The notes under the pieces were generated by a model. That model saw only the letters and a list, made by a program, of their open reading frames with translations, did not search any database and had not been told where the DNA came from. Below are positions 1 through 6,403 of a stretch of 8,823 nt of DNA, in pieces. Source of the stretch: Acidobacteriota bacterium (lineage in GTDB: Bacteria > Acidobacteriota > UBA6911 > JACQSX01). The DNA is taken from the NCBI GenBank assembly GCA_016199665.1, contig JACQGG010000096.1, positions 1 through 8,823 of the forward strand. Reading direction: 5' to 3'. The number at the start of each line of letters is the position of its first letter. Position 1 is the first letter of the stretch. The position numbers and the translations under genes are program-made.

Positions 1-7
1 GCGCATT

Positions 8-31
8 CTCTGCGACCTCTGCGTCTCTGCG
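8..31. repeat. CTCTGCG short repeat run
   Basis: The heptamer CTCTGCG occurs three times (8-14, 17-23, 25-31), spaced 8-9 bases apart and followed by TTGAGGG. No convincing reading frame covers it. I recall similar strings between genes in acidobacterial genomes, but that is memory and was not searched. Confidence 0.5.
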
Positions 32-47
32 TTGAGGGTGGATCCAC

Positions 48-185
48 TGCCGTTCAGAACCAGATCTTGGGTTGCGGCTACGCCGCGCGAAGTCTCGGCG
101 GTGAGCGAGGACTTGTTGCCGTTCTGGAGCAAGGTCTTTGGGTTCCGGCTCTGCGGGGCGAAGCCTCCGCGGTGAGCTCAAGAGG
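48..185. repeat. two-copy degenerate repeat in the leader region
   Basis: Two diverged copies of a unit of about 65 bp lie head to tail, at roughly 48-110 and 117-185. Both begin TGCCGTTC, continue through a (T)TGGGTT.CGGCT..GC segment and end near CGGTGAGC. Each contains a GC-rich segment able to fold (GCGGC.ACGCCGC in the first copy). A related GCGGCTCTGCCGC segment appears near 6499-6511. It looks like a dispersed palindromic intergenic element rather than coding DNA. No clear promoter for the next gene was identified in 1-194. Confidence 0.5.
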
Positions 186-189
186 TGAT
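182..189 (+). promoter_or_regulatory. strong ribosome binding site deciding the start at 195
   Basis: GAGGTGAT matches the anti-Shine-Dalgarno complement over eight bases and lies five bases before ATG 195. A competing GGAGGAGG at 219-226 lies four bases before an in-frame TTG at 231, so a shorter product with a more compact signal peptide is possible. The ATG is preferred because of codon type and spacing. Confidence 0.6.
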
Positions 190-194
190 TTTTG

Positions 195-788
195 ATGCAC
201 CGTGAAGTAGCCGGGTGCGGAGGAGGCGCTTTGGTCAAAGTCCGATATTTTCTGTTCTTGCTTGCACTGCTTGCTGTCGGCATTCCGGCTTACGCGACTT
301 CAGTGCGTGCGGTTGAACTGGACGAACTGGTGGGGAGCAGTGACCAGATTTTTCTCGGGCGTGTGGTTGAGGTGCGCCAGGGAACTCTGGCCGGATTCGA
401 CCTGAATTATACCGAGTACACTTTCGCGGTCAGCGATTGGATCAAGGGGGGAAGCGGCGACACTCTGAAGGTTCGACAGTTGGGGCGGGGCGCCGGCGCT
501 CCAGTTCTTCCGGGGATTCCGGCCTACAAGAAGGGCGCAGAGATTCTGCTGTTCATCCACAGGCCGAGCAGAATCGGCCTGACCAGTCCTGTCGGCATGG
601 ACCAGGGATATTATCCCGTCGAAAAGGACGGGAACGGAGATCGAACCGTTCACCTTCGGACCATGAACGCTTCGGTGGAGCGCCTTCAGTCCCGGCTTCA
701 GGCCGGGAAGAGCCCGGCGCCGGGTCTGCCGGCCACGGATCGTATGCCGCTGGACGAATTCGTCTCCCTGGTGCGCCGGCTGAAGTAA
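195..788 (+). CDS. secreted protein with possible NTR/TIMP-like OB fold
   Basis: The product is a 197-residue exported protein of unknown function. A basic stretch (VKVR, residues 14-17) precedes a hydrophobic core (about 18-30) and a likely signal peptidase site AYA|T after residue 34. The mature part begins with a helix-like ELDELVGSSD (41-50) and continues as alternating strands: IFLGRVVEV, YTEYTFAVSDWIKGG, DTLKVRQL, then YKKGAEILLFI (111-121). An 'SD.I..GRV ... Y.F.V..WIKG ... G.EILLFI' order is seen in secreted bacterial proteins that resemble the OB-like NTR/TIMP fold. That match is by eye only, and no N-terminal Cys-X-Cys is present. The gene ends 20 bp before a metalloprotease gene on the same strand, so the two are probably co-transcribed. 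It may assist or inhibit that protease, which is inference. Translation could instead start at TTG 231. Confidence 0.75.
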   Translation: MHREVAGCGGGALVKVRYFLFLLALLAVGIPAYATSVRAVELDELVGSSDQIFLGRVVEVRQGTLAGFDLNYTEYTFAVSDWIKGGSGDTLKVRQLGRGAGAPVLPGIPAYKKGAEILLFIHRPSRIGLTSPVGMDQGYYPVEKDGNGDRTVHLRTMNASVERLQSRLQAGKSPAPGLPATDRMPLDEFVSLVRRLK

Positions 789-808
789 GTGTCCTTGCCA
801 TTTATCCC

Positions 809-3800
809 ATGAAACCAAAGCCTTCTTTTGCAGCGTCGGCGCTGGTGGCGGCGCTGCATGCGTCCACTTGCTTTGCGGGCGGGTTCCTTCTGGTGGATCC
901 CAGTGGAGTCTACCGCTGGGACACGGCCAAGCCTGTCAAGTACAAACTTGATCGTGGAGGCCTTAACACGGCATTCGACGAGTCGAAATCAGCCGACTTT
1001 GTCAGCTCGATCTTTCAGCAGTGGGAGGATCTGCCGACCGCAGGTATTACTTTTCAGTTTGATGGTCTGCTGGATGTGGATGTCACTGCCGCCAATGCCA
1101 GCCAGTTCCTTCGCGCCGCTGCAGACGGAATCACGCCGATTGTCCTGGACCGGGACGGCGGCATTATTGAACTGCTCGCCGGTGCAGGGTCCAGCCGCTT
1201 CATTCTGGGTTTTGCCAGTCCCCGGGTGATTGACTCGGCCCGCCATCTGATTTCGGAGGGTGAGGCAGTGATAAACGGCAGCATCAATGTCACCAGTTCG
1301 GTGTTGCGAGTTGTGATGCTGCATGAGTTCGGGCACCTGATCGGACTGGACCATACCCAGGCCGGTGTGGAATTTAGCGAGAGCCGCCTGGCCGGGGCAG
1401 AGTTTGTCGTGAATGGACGGCAGTACATTCCCATCATGTTTCCGATCATTTACAACGGCAGCCCTCAAGATCCGCAGGATGATGATTTGTTGTGGGTGTC
1501 CAACCTCTATCCGGTCGATTTCAAAGGAACGGCGACCATCAGTGGAACGGTCCGGCGTGCCAGTGGAGACTTCTTTCCCGGCGCCAATGTGGTGCTTCGC
1601 TCCGCCGATTACGACCCGTCGCGGGGCCGCGTCCGAATTTATTCAGTGGTTTCCGACTATTTACTGCAGAGCACCGGCGATTTTCATTTCAAGGGCATCG
1701 CCCCGGGCAGCTACGAATTGTTCATCGAACCCCTTCGGGCGCAGTTTACCGAGGGTTCGGGAGTCGGGCCCTTCGATTCGCGATTTTCCAGATTCCCCAG
1801 GGATTTTTTCAACGGCGATCGAGAAACGGGGAATCCGGATCTGGACGACCCTGCAGAGAAAGTGATCCTGAGCGTTGCGGCCGACGGCAAGATTGAAAAT
1901 GTTCGGATGTTGGCCAATGAGATTCCCAACAACCTTCCGGCAATAGCCGACGACGACGCAGTCGCCTATCTGTTTCCCAACGGCTTTAGATTTCCTTTCT
2001 TCGGCAGGACCTATGACCGCGTATTTGTAAATTCCGATGGTAACCTCACATTCGGGCAGGGGGAATTCGTTTCTTCGGTGCGGAACCTGACGCGCTTTGC
2101 CGCCGGCCCGCCGCGTATCGGCGGGCTGTTCACTGATCTGAATCCGGAACAGGGTGGGGAGATTCTGTTTGCGCAGCGGGATCATAGCGTAACTTTTACC
2201 TGGATGAACGTCCCGGAATTTTCCGAAAAGAGGATTCTGGAAGCGGCCGACGGCAACCAGTTCAGCATTACCTTGTCTGCCAATGGTGATATTGAATTCC
2301 AGTACGGAAATTTGGCGGTCACTCGCGACACCGAGGCGGACCCGGTGGCGGTCATTGGCATTTCGCCCGGCGGGAAGGCTGTTCCCCAGCAATTGAATTT
2401 GCGGGAGAAGGATTCTTATGTCTACGGCAATACCAGCGGGGTGGTTGAGGTGTTGAGCAATTCGACCGACTTTGCCGGCAGGAGAATCCTGTTTCAAAGC
2501 GGCGACCGGGCCTCGCTTCCCGCGGAGAGAACCTTGATTGTGCCGTTCCTGCAGGGGGGTCGCGACTTGTTTACCGCGCTGGCAATCAGCAACGCGGGCC
2601 AAGCTTCAGCAAGACTCAACTTGACCGCCTATGGGGCGGATGGCCGCCCCGTTTACTCCGCGGCGCAGTCCATCGGTCCCAATTCCCAACTGGCAAGACT
2701 GGCAAACGAGCTGTTTGGGGTTGCCAGAGACGCCATGCCGGACGGCTGGCTCCATTTGAAGGCGGACAGCGACACGATCAGCAGTTTTTATCAGGTGGGA
2801 AGCGGCGACGGGCGCCGGCTGGACGGCGCCGCGGCCGTCGCCGAGATTGGCACCCACATTTATCTAACGCGCGTCTTTGAAGGAGCCGGGACATTTCAGG
2901 GCAGAGACGCGCAGACCCTGGTGAGCATCGTGAATCCAAACGACGTGGCGGTGCGCCTGGTTCTGGCGCTTTTTTCGGCCCAGGGGAGCGCGCGCTCGCG
3001 CCAGGAGATCACGGTTGCGCCCCATGCTCTGATTCGCAGCCGCGTCAGCAGCCTTTTCGCAAATGCAGCCTTTCCACAGGGAGACGGCTACATCTCGGTT
3101 CAGAGCATCGGGGGCGGCGTTGCGGCTTTCGAGTTGATTCAGATTGGAGACACCGCCATCGGGTTGTCAGCCGCGGCCCCGGATTTCACGCGTAAATCGT
3201 ACTCGGCCCACCTTGTGCATGGCGCCAGCGGAGAAATCTCGGTGTTTGCCAGTCTGAACATGGTCAACACCGCCGGCGTTTCGTTGAGGGTCAGCGCGCA
3301 GGCGTTCAATGACAGCCACCAGCCTGTCGGCGCGCCTTTTTCCGGACAGATTCAAAGCTTCGCCTCGGCGCAGTTGAGCGGGCGCGATTTATTCGACCTG
3401 GGCGACGCGCGTTCCATGCCGGTTCGGGCAGGCTCCGTCGAGCTGACTGTTGAATCCGCGGGAGTGGTCGCGGATGCTCTCCTGGGCGATGCATCCGCAG
3501 AAGCGCGATTTGCCGCCGGCTTGCCGCTGCAGTCCGACCTGGCGGTGGAAGCGTACTTCAGCCACGTCGCCCACGGGAGGCTCAGACCTGCGGACGCGGC
3601 GAGCGGTTACTTTACGGCGATCGCCCTGTATAATCCCAACACAGTCACCGCCATGGTTTTGCTTGAGGATTTTGCGCCCCAGGGGGAAGTGAAGCGCTCT
3701 GCCCCGATTCTCCTGCAGCCCGGTCAGAGGATTGCCAGGTTCCTGAGCGAATGGATTCCGTCGGTCAGTTTGCAAGTCGGCGGGTACCTGGTACTCCGGT

Positions 3801-3901
3801 CGGACGTCGGAATTGTGGCGCAGGGACTTTTCGGGAGTGAAACCCTTGAATTCCTGTCCGCGATCCCGCCCGACATTGTCAAGAAGGCGCGTGCAAAATA
3901 A
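809..3901 (+). CDS. secreted matrixin-type zinc metalloprotease with nidogen-like and repeat domains
   Basis: This is a 1030-residue exported protease. The signal peptide is residues 1-23 (cleavage near CFA|GG). The metzincin catalytic domain (about 24-235) carries HEFGHLIGLDH at 172-182, giving zinc ligands H172, H176 and H182 and catalytic E173. The Met-turn is at M210 (IPIMFP). A DRDGG loop (114-118) may bind calcium. Residues about 238-310 look like a carboxypeptidase-regulatory-like beta sandwich (ATISGTV..PGANVVL..GDFHFKGIAPGSYEL). Residues about 375-530 resemble a nidogen-like domain (FPFFGRTYDRVFVNSDGNLTFG). Four repeats of about 110 residues fill 575-1024. The open frame extends upstream to 437, but that part overlaps the preceding gene and is Arg/Ser/Gly-rich, so ATG 809 at the signal peptide is chosen despite a weak ribosome binding site; coupling to the preceding gene is likely. 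The substrate is unknown and surface or secreted location is inferred. Confidence 0.9.
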   Translation: MKPKPSFAASALVAALHASTCFAGGFLLVDPSGVYRWDTAKPVKYKLDRGGLNTAFDESKSADFVSSIFQQWEDLPTAGITFQFDGLLDVDVTAANASQFLRAAADGITPIVLDRDGGIIELLAGAGSSRFILGFASPRVIDSARHLISEGEAVINGSINVTSSVLRVVMLHEFGHLIGLDHTQAGVEFSESRLAGAEFVVNGRQYIPIMFPIIYNGSPQDPQDDDLLWVSNLYPVDFKGTATISGTVRRASGDFFPGANVVLRSADYDPSRGRVRIYSVVSDYLLQSTGDFHFKGIAPGSYELFIEPLRAQFTEGSGVGPFDSRFSRFPRDFFNGDRETGNPDLDDPAEKVILSVAADGKIENVRMLANEIPNNLPAIADDDAVAYLFPNGFRFPFFGRTYDRVFVNSDGNLTFGQGEFVSSVRNLTRFAAGPPRIGGLFTDLNPEQGGEILFAQRDHSVTFTWMNVPEFSEKRILEAADGNQFSITLSANGDIEFQYGNLAVTRDTEADPVAVIGISPGGKAVPQQLNLREKDSYVYGNTSGVVEVLSNSTDFAGRRILFQSGDRASLPAERTLIVPFLQGGRDLFTALAISNAGQASARLNLTAYGADGRPVYSAAQSIGPNSQLARLANELFGVARDAMPDGWLHLKADSDTISSFYQVGSGDGRRLDGAAAVAEIGTHIYLTRVFEGAGTFQGRDAQTLVSIVNPNDVAVRLVLALFSAQGSARSRQEITVAPHALIRSRVSSLFANAAFPQGDGYISVQSIGGGVAAFELIQIGDTAIGLSAAAPDFTRKSYSAHLVHGASGEISVFASLNMVNTAGVSLRVSAQAFNDSHQPVGAPFSGQIQSFASAQLSGRDLFDLGDARSMPVRAGSVELTVESAGVVADALLGDASAEARFAAGLPLQSDLAVEAYFSHVAHGRLRPADAASGYFTAIALYNPNTVTAMVLLEDFAPQGEVKRSAPILLQPGQRIARFLSEWIPSVSLQVGGYLVLRSDVGIVAQGLFGSETLEFLSAIPPDIVKKARAK
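2530..3880 (+). repeat. four ~110-residue C-terminal repeats in the metalloprotease
   Basis: Four diverged protein repeats lie at about 2530-2850, 2855-3185, 3190-3535 and 3545-3880. Each follows the order: opening strand such as IVPFLQGG or YFSHVAHG; a 'F.A.ALYNPN' or 'LVSIVNPN' strand; 'V.L.AF..QG'; 'I.P...AR....LF'; then 'GYL.V.S..G.VA..L.G'. There is no obvious nucleotide identity between copies, so they are old duplications, probably beta-sandwich modules for adhesion or substrate binding. Confidence 0.65.
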
Positions 3902-3931
3902 AAGCTCCGGACCCTGACGAGTCCGGAGCTT
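3902..3931. terminator. perfect 11-bp stem-loop abutting the metalloprotease stop codon
   Basis: AAGCTCCGGAC (3902-3912) pairs perfectly with GTCCGGAGCTT (3921-3931) around an 8-base loop. It begins right after the TAA at 3899-3901. On the plus strand it is followed by GAAAACC, with no T tract. On the minus strand it would be followed by TTTATTTTG, so the canonical intrinsic-terminator polarity faces the metalloprotease. It probably closes the plus-strand operon, or protects the 3' end of its mRNA. Confidence 0.55.
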
Positions 3932-3938
3932 GAAAACC

Positions 3939-3960
3939 TGCAGGTTAGTGCAGGTTAGTG
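3939..3960. repeat. 10-bp tandem duplication
   Basis: TGCAGGTTAG is repeated twice in direct tandem and followed by TG, just downstream of the hairpin. This is a simple short duplication; no function is evident. The stretch from here to 4063 shows no convincing gene. Confidence 0.6.
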
Positions 3961-4063
3961 TGCCGCTGTAGCACGCGCCTATGTTATTGCTCCGGCTTCA
4001 ATGCTCGTGTGATGCGCCTCACAGGCAAGGAGATCTTGAAGACGCGGCGTTTGTCGGTGTTAG

Positions 4064-4120
4064 TCAGCAGTCAGCCGTCAGCGGCCAGCAGGTCAGCCGT
4101 CAGCCGTCAGCGGTCAGCCG
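4064..4120. repeat. TCAGCNN heptamer array
   Basis: Eight units run in near-perfect 7-nt register (one is 8 nt), each TCAGC or CCAGC followed by variable bases: CAG, CCG, CGG endings dominate. The fixed part is TCAGC and the last two bases vary. The family matches the array just after arginase. The period of 7 is not codon-like and the stretch lies between genes. Confidence 0.85.
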
Positions 4121-4134
4121 CTTTCACCCGCCCC

Positions 4135-4204
4135 CATCATCTATCATCTGTCATCCGCCCTCCATCATCCATCATCCATCATCCATCATCTGTCAGTTGT
4201 CACT
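4135..4204. repeat. CATCATC heptamer array
   Basis: Ten consecutive 7-nt units lie in exact register: CATCATC, variants TATCATC, TGTCATC and CGCCCTC, four perfect CATCATC copies (4163-4190), then TGTCAGT and TGTCACT. The period equals that of the neighbouring TCAGCNN array although the motif differs. The last two units drift back toward TCAG-like sequence. Confidence 0.85.
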
Positions 4205-4231
4205 GCTCCCAGCCTGTCTGAGCCGGAACCC

Positions 4232-4240
4232 TGTTATCAT
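4232..4240 (+). promoter_or_regulatory. candidate extended -10 promoter for arginase
   Basis: TGTTATCAT fits the extended -10 pattern TGnTATnAT and lies 24 bases before the arginase ATG, leaving a short leader that contains GGAGG at 4251-4255. No good -35 box is seen at the expected distance, as is common for extended -10 promoters. Sequence pattern only. Confidence 0.45.
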
Positions 4241-4264
4241 GGCCGCTCACGGAGGCAGGGGGCG

Positions 4265-5179
4265 ATGAGAGCAAAGAAGATCAACATAATCGGAGCGCCT
4301 CTTGATTTTGGTTCCGGCCGGCGCGGGGTCGACATGGGCCCGTCGGCGATTCGCATTGCAGGCCTGAACGATCGCCTGCGCCAACTCGGGCACTCGGTTC
4401 AGGATCTCGGCAACCTTCATGTGTCCGTTCCGGAAAGTCATCCGCCGGGCGAGATCCGGCAGCGCTTTATGAAGGAGGTCTCACAGGTCTGCGGCCAGCT
4501 CTGCCGCCGGATTGTCTCGATGATGCGGGAGGAAACGATTCCGGTTATCTTGGGGGGGGATCACTCAATCTCAATTGGAAGCGTTGCCGGAGTGGCCAAG
4601 TACTTCCGCGCCAGGAAGAAGAAAATCGGCCTCATCTGGATGGACGCTCACGGTGACATGAACACCCCGGAAACCAGCCCGTCCGGCAACATTCACGGAA
4701 TGCCGCTGGCTGCCATCCTCGGTTACGGCCCGGACGCTCTTTCAGCCGTGGGCCAGTTCAAGCAGAAAGTTCAGCCGGCCCATACGGCACTGGTGGGGGT
4801 GCGGGATCTTGATCCGTTGGAGAAAGAGACGATTCGGCGGAGCGGCATCCATGTTTTCACTATGCGCAATATTGATGAGATCGGCATGCGAGGCGTGATG
4901 CAGCGGGCGATCGAAGTGGCTTCAGAGGACACGGCGGGATTCCACGTCAGTCTTGACCTGGACTTCCTGGATCCAAGCGGGGCCCCTGGAGTCGGGACTC
5001 CGGTGCCCGGAGGAGTCACGCGCCGGGAGAGCCACCTGGCAATGGAAATCATCGCTGATTCTGACAAAATGCTTGCCTTCGACATCGTGGAAGTGAACCC
5101 GATCCTGGATGAGCGCAACAGCACGGCCAGGATGGCTGCCGAACTTTGTGCCTCGGTGTTCGGCAAGAAGATACTGTGA
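4265..5179 (+). CDS. rocF: arginase
   Basis: Arginase hydrolyses L-arginine to L-ornithine and urea in the cytoplasm, using two manganese ions. The 304-residue length is standard. Metal ligands are H100 in GGDHS, D127, H129 and D131 in DAHGD, and D231 and D233 in SLDLDFLDP. H144 in GNIHGMP matches the catalytic histidine, and E276 in FDIVEVNPILDERNSTA matches the guanidinium-binding glutamate. The VEVNP..D.RN.TA ending and APGVGTP segment favour arginase over agmatinase or formimidoylglutamase. ATG 4265 has GGAGG nine bases upstream and an extended -10 before it. No other arginine or urea gene is visible, so it appears monocistronic. Heptamer arrays flank it on both sides. All key residues are present. 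The gene symbol follows bacterial arginase usage. Confidence 0.96.
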   Translation: MRAKKINIIGAPLDFGSGRRGVDMGPSAIRIAGLNDRLRQLGHSVQDLGNLHVSVPESHPPGEIRQRFMKEVSQVCGQLCRRIVSMMREETIPVILGGDHSISIGSVAGVAKYFRARKKKIGLIWMDAHGDMNTPETSPSGNIHGMPLAAILGYGPDALSAVGQFKQKVQPAHTALVGVRDLDPLEKETIRRSGIHVFTMRNIDEIGMRGVMQRAIEVASEDTAGFHVSLDLDFLDPSGAPGVGTPVPGGVTRRESHLAMEIIADSDKMLAFDIVEVNPILDERNSTARMAAELCASVFGKKIL

Positions 5180-5180
5180 A

Positions 5181-5315
5181 TCAGTGATCGGCCGTCAGCG
5201 GTCAGCGATCCAGCCTTCAGCCTTCAGCCGTCAGCAATCAGCTTTCAGCGATCGGCGGTCCAGCTTTCGGCGGTCAGCTTTCAGCGGTCGGCCATCGGCT
5301 ATCGGTTGCCAGCCG
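5181..5315. repeat. 19-unit TCAGCNN heptamer array after arginase
   Basis: The array begins one base after the arginase TGA (5177-5179). Nineteen units of 7 nt (two of 8 nt) follow the pattern T-C-(A/G)-G-C-N-N, with endings such as GG, GA, CT, CG, AA and TT. Units degrade toward TCGGCNN at the right end. No coding interpretation is convincing. Confidence 0.85.
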
Positions 5316-5370
5316 AGGGGACCGTCAGTTCCACTGATTGCATGGGGTGCTAAAAAGTTGATCGCAAAAA

Positions 5371-5427
5371 CTGACCACTGAAAGCTGACCGCTGATTGCT
5401 GAAGGCTGATTGCTGGATCGCTGATGG
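5371..5427. repeat. oppositely oriented heptamer array
   Basis: Eight units of the form CTGANNG (one is 8 nt) are the reverse complement of the TCAGCNN family. The segment 5378-5420, reversed, aligns with 5205-5247 at 37 of 43 positions, including the same 8-nt unit CGATCCAG in register. The two arrays could therefore form a long imperfect hairpin with a loop of about 130 bases. The loop contains the rest of the first array and a 55-bp unique spacer. Confidence 0.8.
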
Positions 5428-5437
5428 CCAAAACCGG

Positions 5438-5446
5438 TGCTATGAT
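5438..5446 (+). promoter_or_regulatory. candidate extended -10 promoter for the DUF350-like/NlpC pair
   Basis: TGCTATGAT fits TGnTATnAT and lies 27 bases before ATG 5474, just past the inverted heptamer array. The layout (array, extended -10, GGAGG, start) repeats that before arginase. No convincing -35 was found. Confidence 0.45.
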
Positions 5447-5473
5447 GTTTCCGTTGGAATTGGAGGCACAGAG

Positions 5474-5680
5474 ATGGATTTTGTGAACTATCTGATATCG
5501 ATCCTGATCTCTCTGGTTGTGGGACTGGCCGGATTTGTGGCGGCATACAAGATCTTTGACTGGCTGACGCCGGGCGTTCACTTCGGCGACCAGTTGAAGG
5601 CTGACAATCGAGCCGTCGCCATCTTCCTGGCCGGCCTGTTTATCGGACTCGGAATTCTTCTGGGCAACGCGGTCAAATGA
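5474..5680 (+). CDS. small DUF350-like inner-membrane protein
   Basis: A 68-residue membrane protein with two predicted helices, about residues 6-27 and 47-65. The connecting segment has the pattern YKIFDWLTPG...FGDQLKADNRAVAI, which resembles the DUF350 family (short bacterial membrane modules with a 'D.LTP' turn, a conserved 'N.A.AI' before the next helix, and unknown function). Only one such unit is present, whereas many family members carry two in tandem. GGAGG at 5462-5466 with 7-base spacing supports ATG 5474; the open frame extends upstream into the heptamer array, which is not credible coding. Its stop codon overlaps the start of the next gene (ATGA), indicating translational coupling with an NlpC/P60 peptidase. 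A role in envelope homeostasis is inference from that coupling. Confidence 0.8.
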   Translation: MDFVNYLISILISLVVGLAGFVAAYKIFDWLTPGVHFGDQLKADNRAVAIFLAGLFIGLGILLGNAVK

Positions 5681-6132
5681 GAAGGTCTGCCTTGATTTGT
5701 ATGGCCGGGTTGAGTCTCCTGTCGATGCGGCCGGGGGCAGTCCTGGCCGAGTCTCAGACCGAGACCCGCGCGGGATTGTGGGACGGCCTCAAAGCCAGCG
5801 CGGATCGTTATCTAGGCCGGCCTTACGTCTGGGGAGCGGTTGGGCTGAAGAGCTTTGACTGTTCCGGTTTTGTCTGGCGCGTCCTGTTTGAGAATGGCAT
5901 TCTCATCAAGCGAACTACGGCGCGCAAGCTTTACATGTGCCTCCCCAAGGTTTCCGCTCCGGAACGGCAAAGGCCGGGAAACATTGTCTTCTTCAACAGC
6001 CTGAAACATTGCGGGATCGTCGCCGAGCCGGAAAGCTTTTATCATGCCGAAACAACCAATGGCACCCGTCTGTCCCGGTTTACCAGTTACTGGCGAAACC
6101 GTGTCTCCGGTTATCGGGCATTGCCGGGATGA
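5677..6132 (+). CDS. secreted NlpC/P60 family cysteine peptidase
   Basis: A 151-residue exported protein of the NlpC/P60 family, whose members usually cleave peptide bonds in peptidoglycan stems (often D-Glu to diamino acid). The signal peptide is residues 1-24, with cleavage likely at VLA|ES. The catalytic cysteine is C62 in FDCSGFVWRV, preceded by the typical GRPYVWGAVG (47-56). The general-base histidine is H111 in LKHCGIV, and H123 in FYHAET is the expected third residue. RPGNIVFF (99-106) matches the usual RPGDIVFF segment. It is essentially a single catalytic domain with no SH3 or LysM targeting module, so it may rely on a partner. It overlaps the DUF350-like gene by four bases. Substrate specificity cannot be read from the sequence. 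Confidence 0.9.
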   Translation: MRRSALICMAGLSLLSMRPGAVLAESQTETRAGLWDGLKASADRYLGRPYVWGAVGLKSFDCSGFVWRVLFENGILIKRTTARKLYMCLPKVSAPERQRPGNIVFFNSLKHCGIVAEPESFYHAETTNGTRLSRFTSYWRNRVSGYRALPG

Positions 6133-6157
6133 GACCGGTGGATTTCCTTTGCTGTGT

Positions 6158-6173
6158 GCCGGAGTGTTCCGGC
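6158..6173 (+). terminator. weak hairpin after the NlpC/P60 gene
   Basis: GCCGGA and TCCGGC form a perfect 6-bp stem around GTGT, 25 bases past the stop codon. There is no T tract, so termination here is doubtful. Confidence 0.25.
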
Positions 6174-6196
6174 GAGTTCGGTCAGCCCAAGTCACG

Positions 6197-6346
6197 GAAC
6201 CGCGAGCGTAAGCAAGCGGCGGGGAATAATGAGCTTCCATTGATTTCGTTTGGTCTCCGTGAGCCTGTGGCGGCCGGCAGTATGCCGTTGATTTCATGGA
6301 GGAGGCGAGTTCCAATCTCCCCGCCGCTTGCTGACGCTCGCGGTTC
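6197..6346. repeat. 29-bp inverted repeat pair (dispersed-element type)
   Basis: The arm at 6197-6225 is the reverse complement of 6318-6346 with a single mismatch, separated by 92 bases. Translated, the right arm reads PPLADARGSD, a string I recall in many spurious acidobacterial ORFs. The interior holds two TTGATTTC copies and no plausible gene. The arrangement suggests a small non-autonomous mobile or REPIN-like element. Confidence 0.75.
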
Positions 6347-6403
6347 AGACATGCCACAAGGATGCACGGGAGCCCGTTACCGTTTGGAAGCGCCGCCCTG
6401 CAC

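Noticed and set aside
437..808. Upstream extension of the metalloprotease reading frame
   Set aside because: It lies inside the preceding gene in another frame, is Arg/Ser/Gly-rich and precedes a clear signal peptide starting at 809.
1661..2602. Long minus-strand open frame (313 codons) opposite the metalloprotease
   Set aside because: It runs antisense to a gene with recognisable domains, shows no motif of its own and is expected from GC-rich codon bias.
4064..4204. CRISPR array
   Set aside because: The period is 7 nt with no spacers, far too short for CRISPR repeats, and no cas gene is present.
3958..4268. Short plus-strand frames through the heptamer arrays
   Set aside because: They are low-complexity Ser/His/Pro translations of 7-nt repeats with no ribosome binding site.
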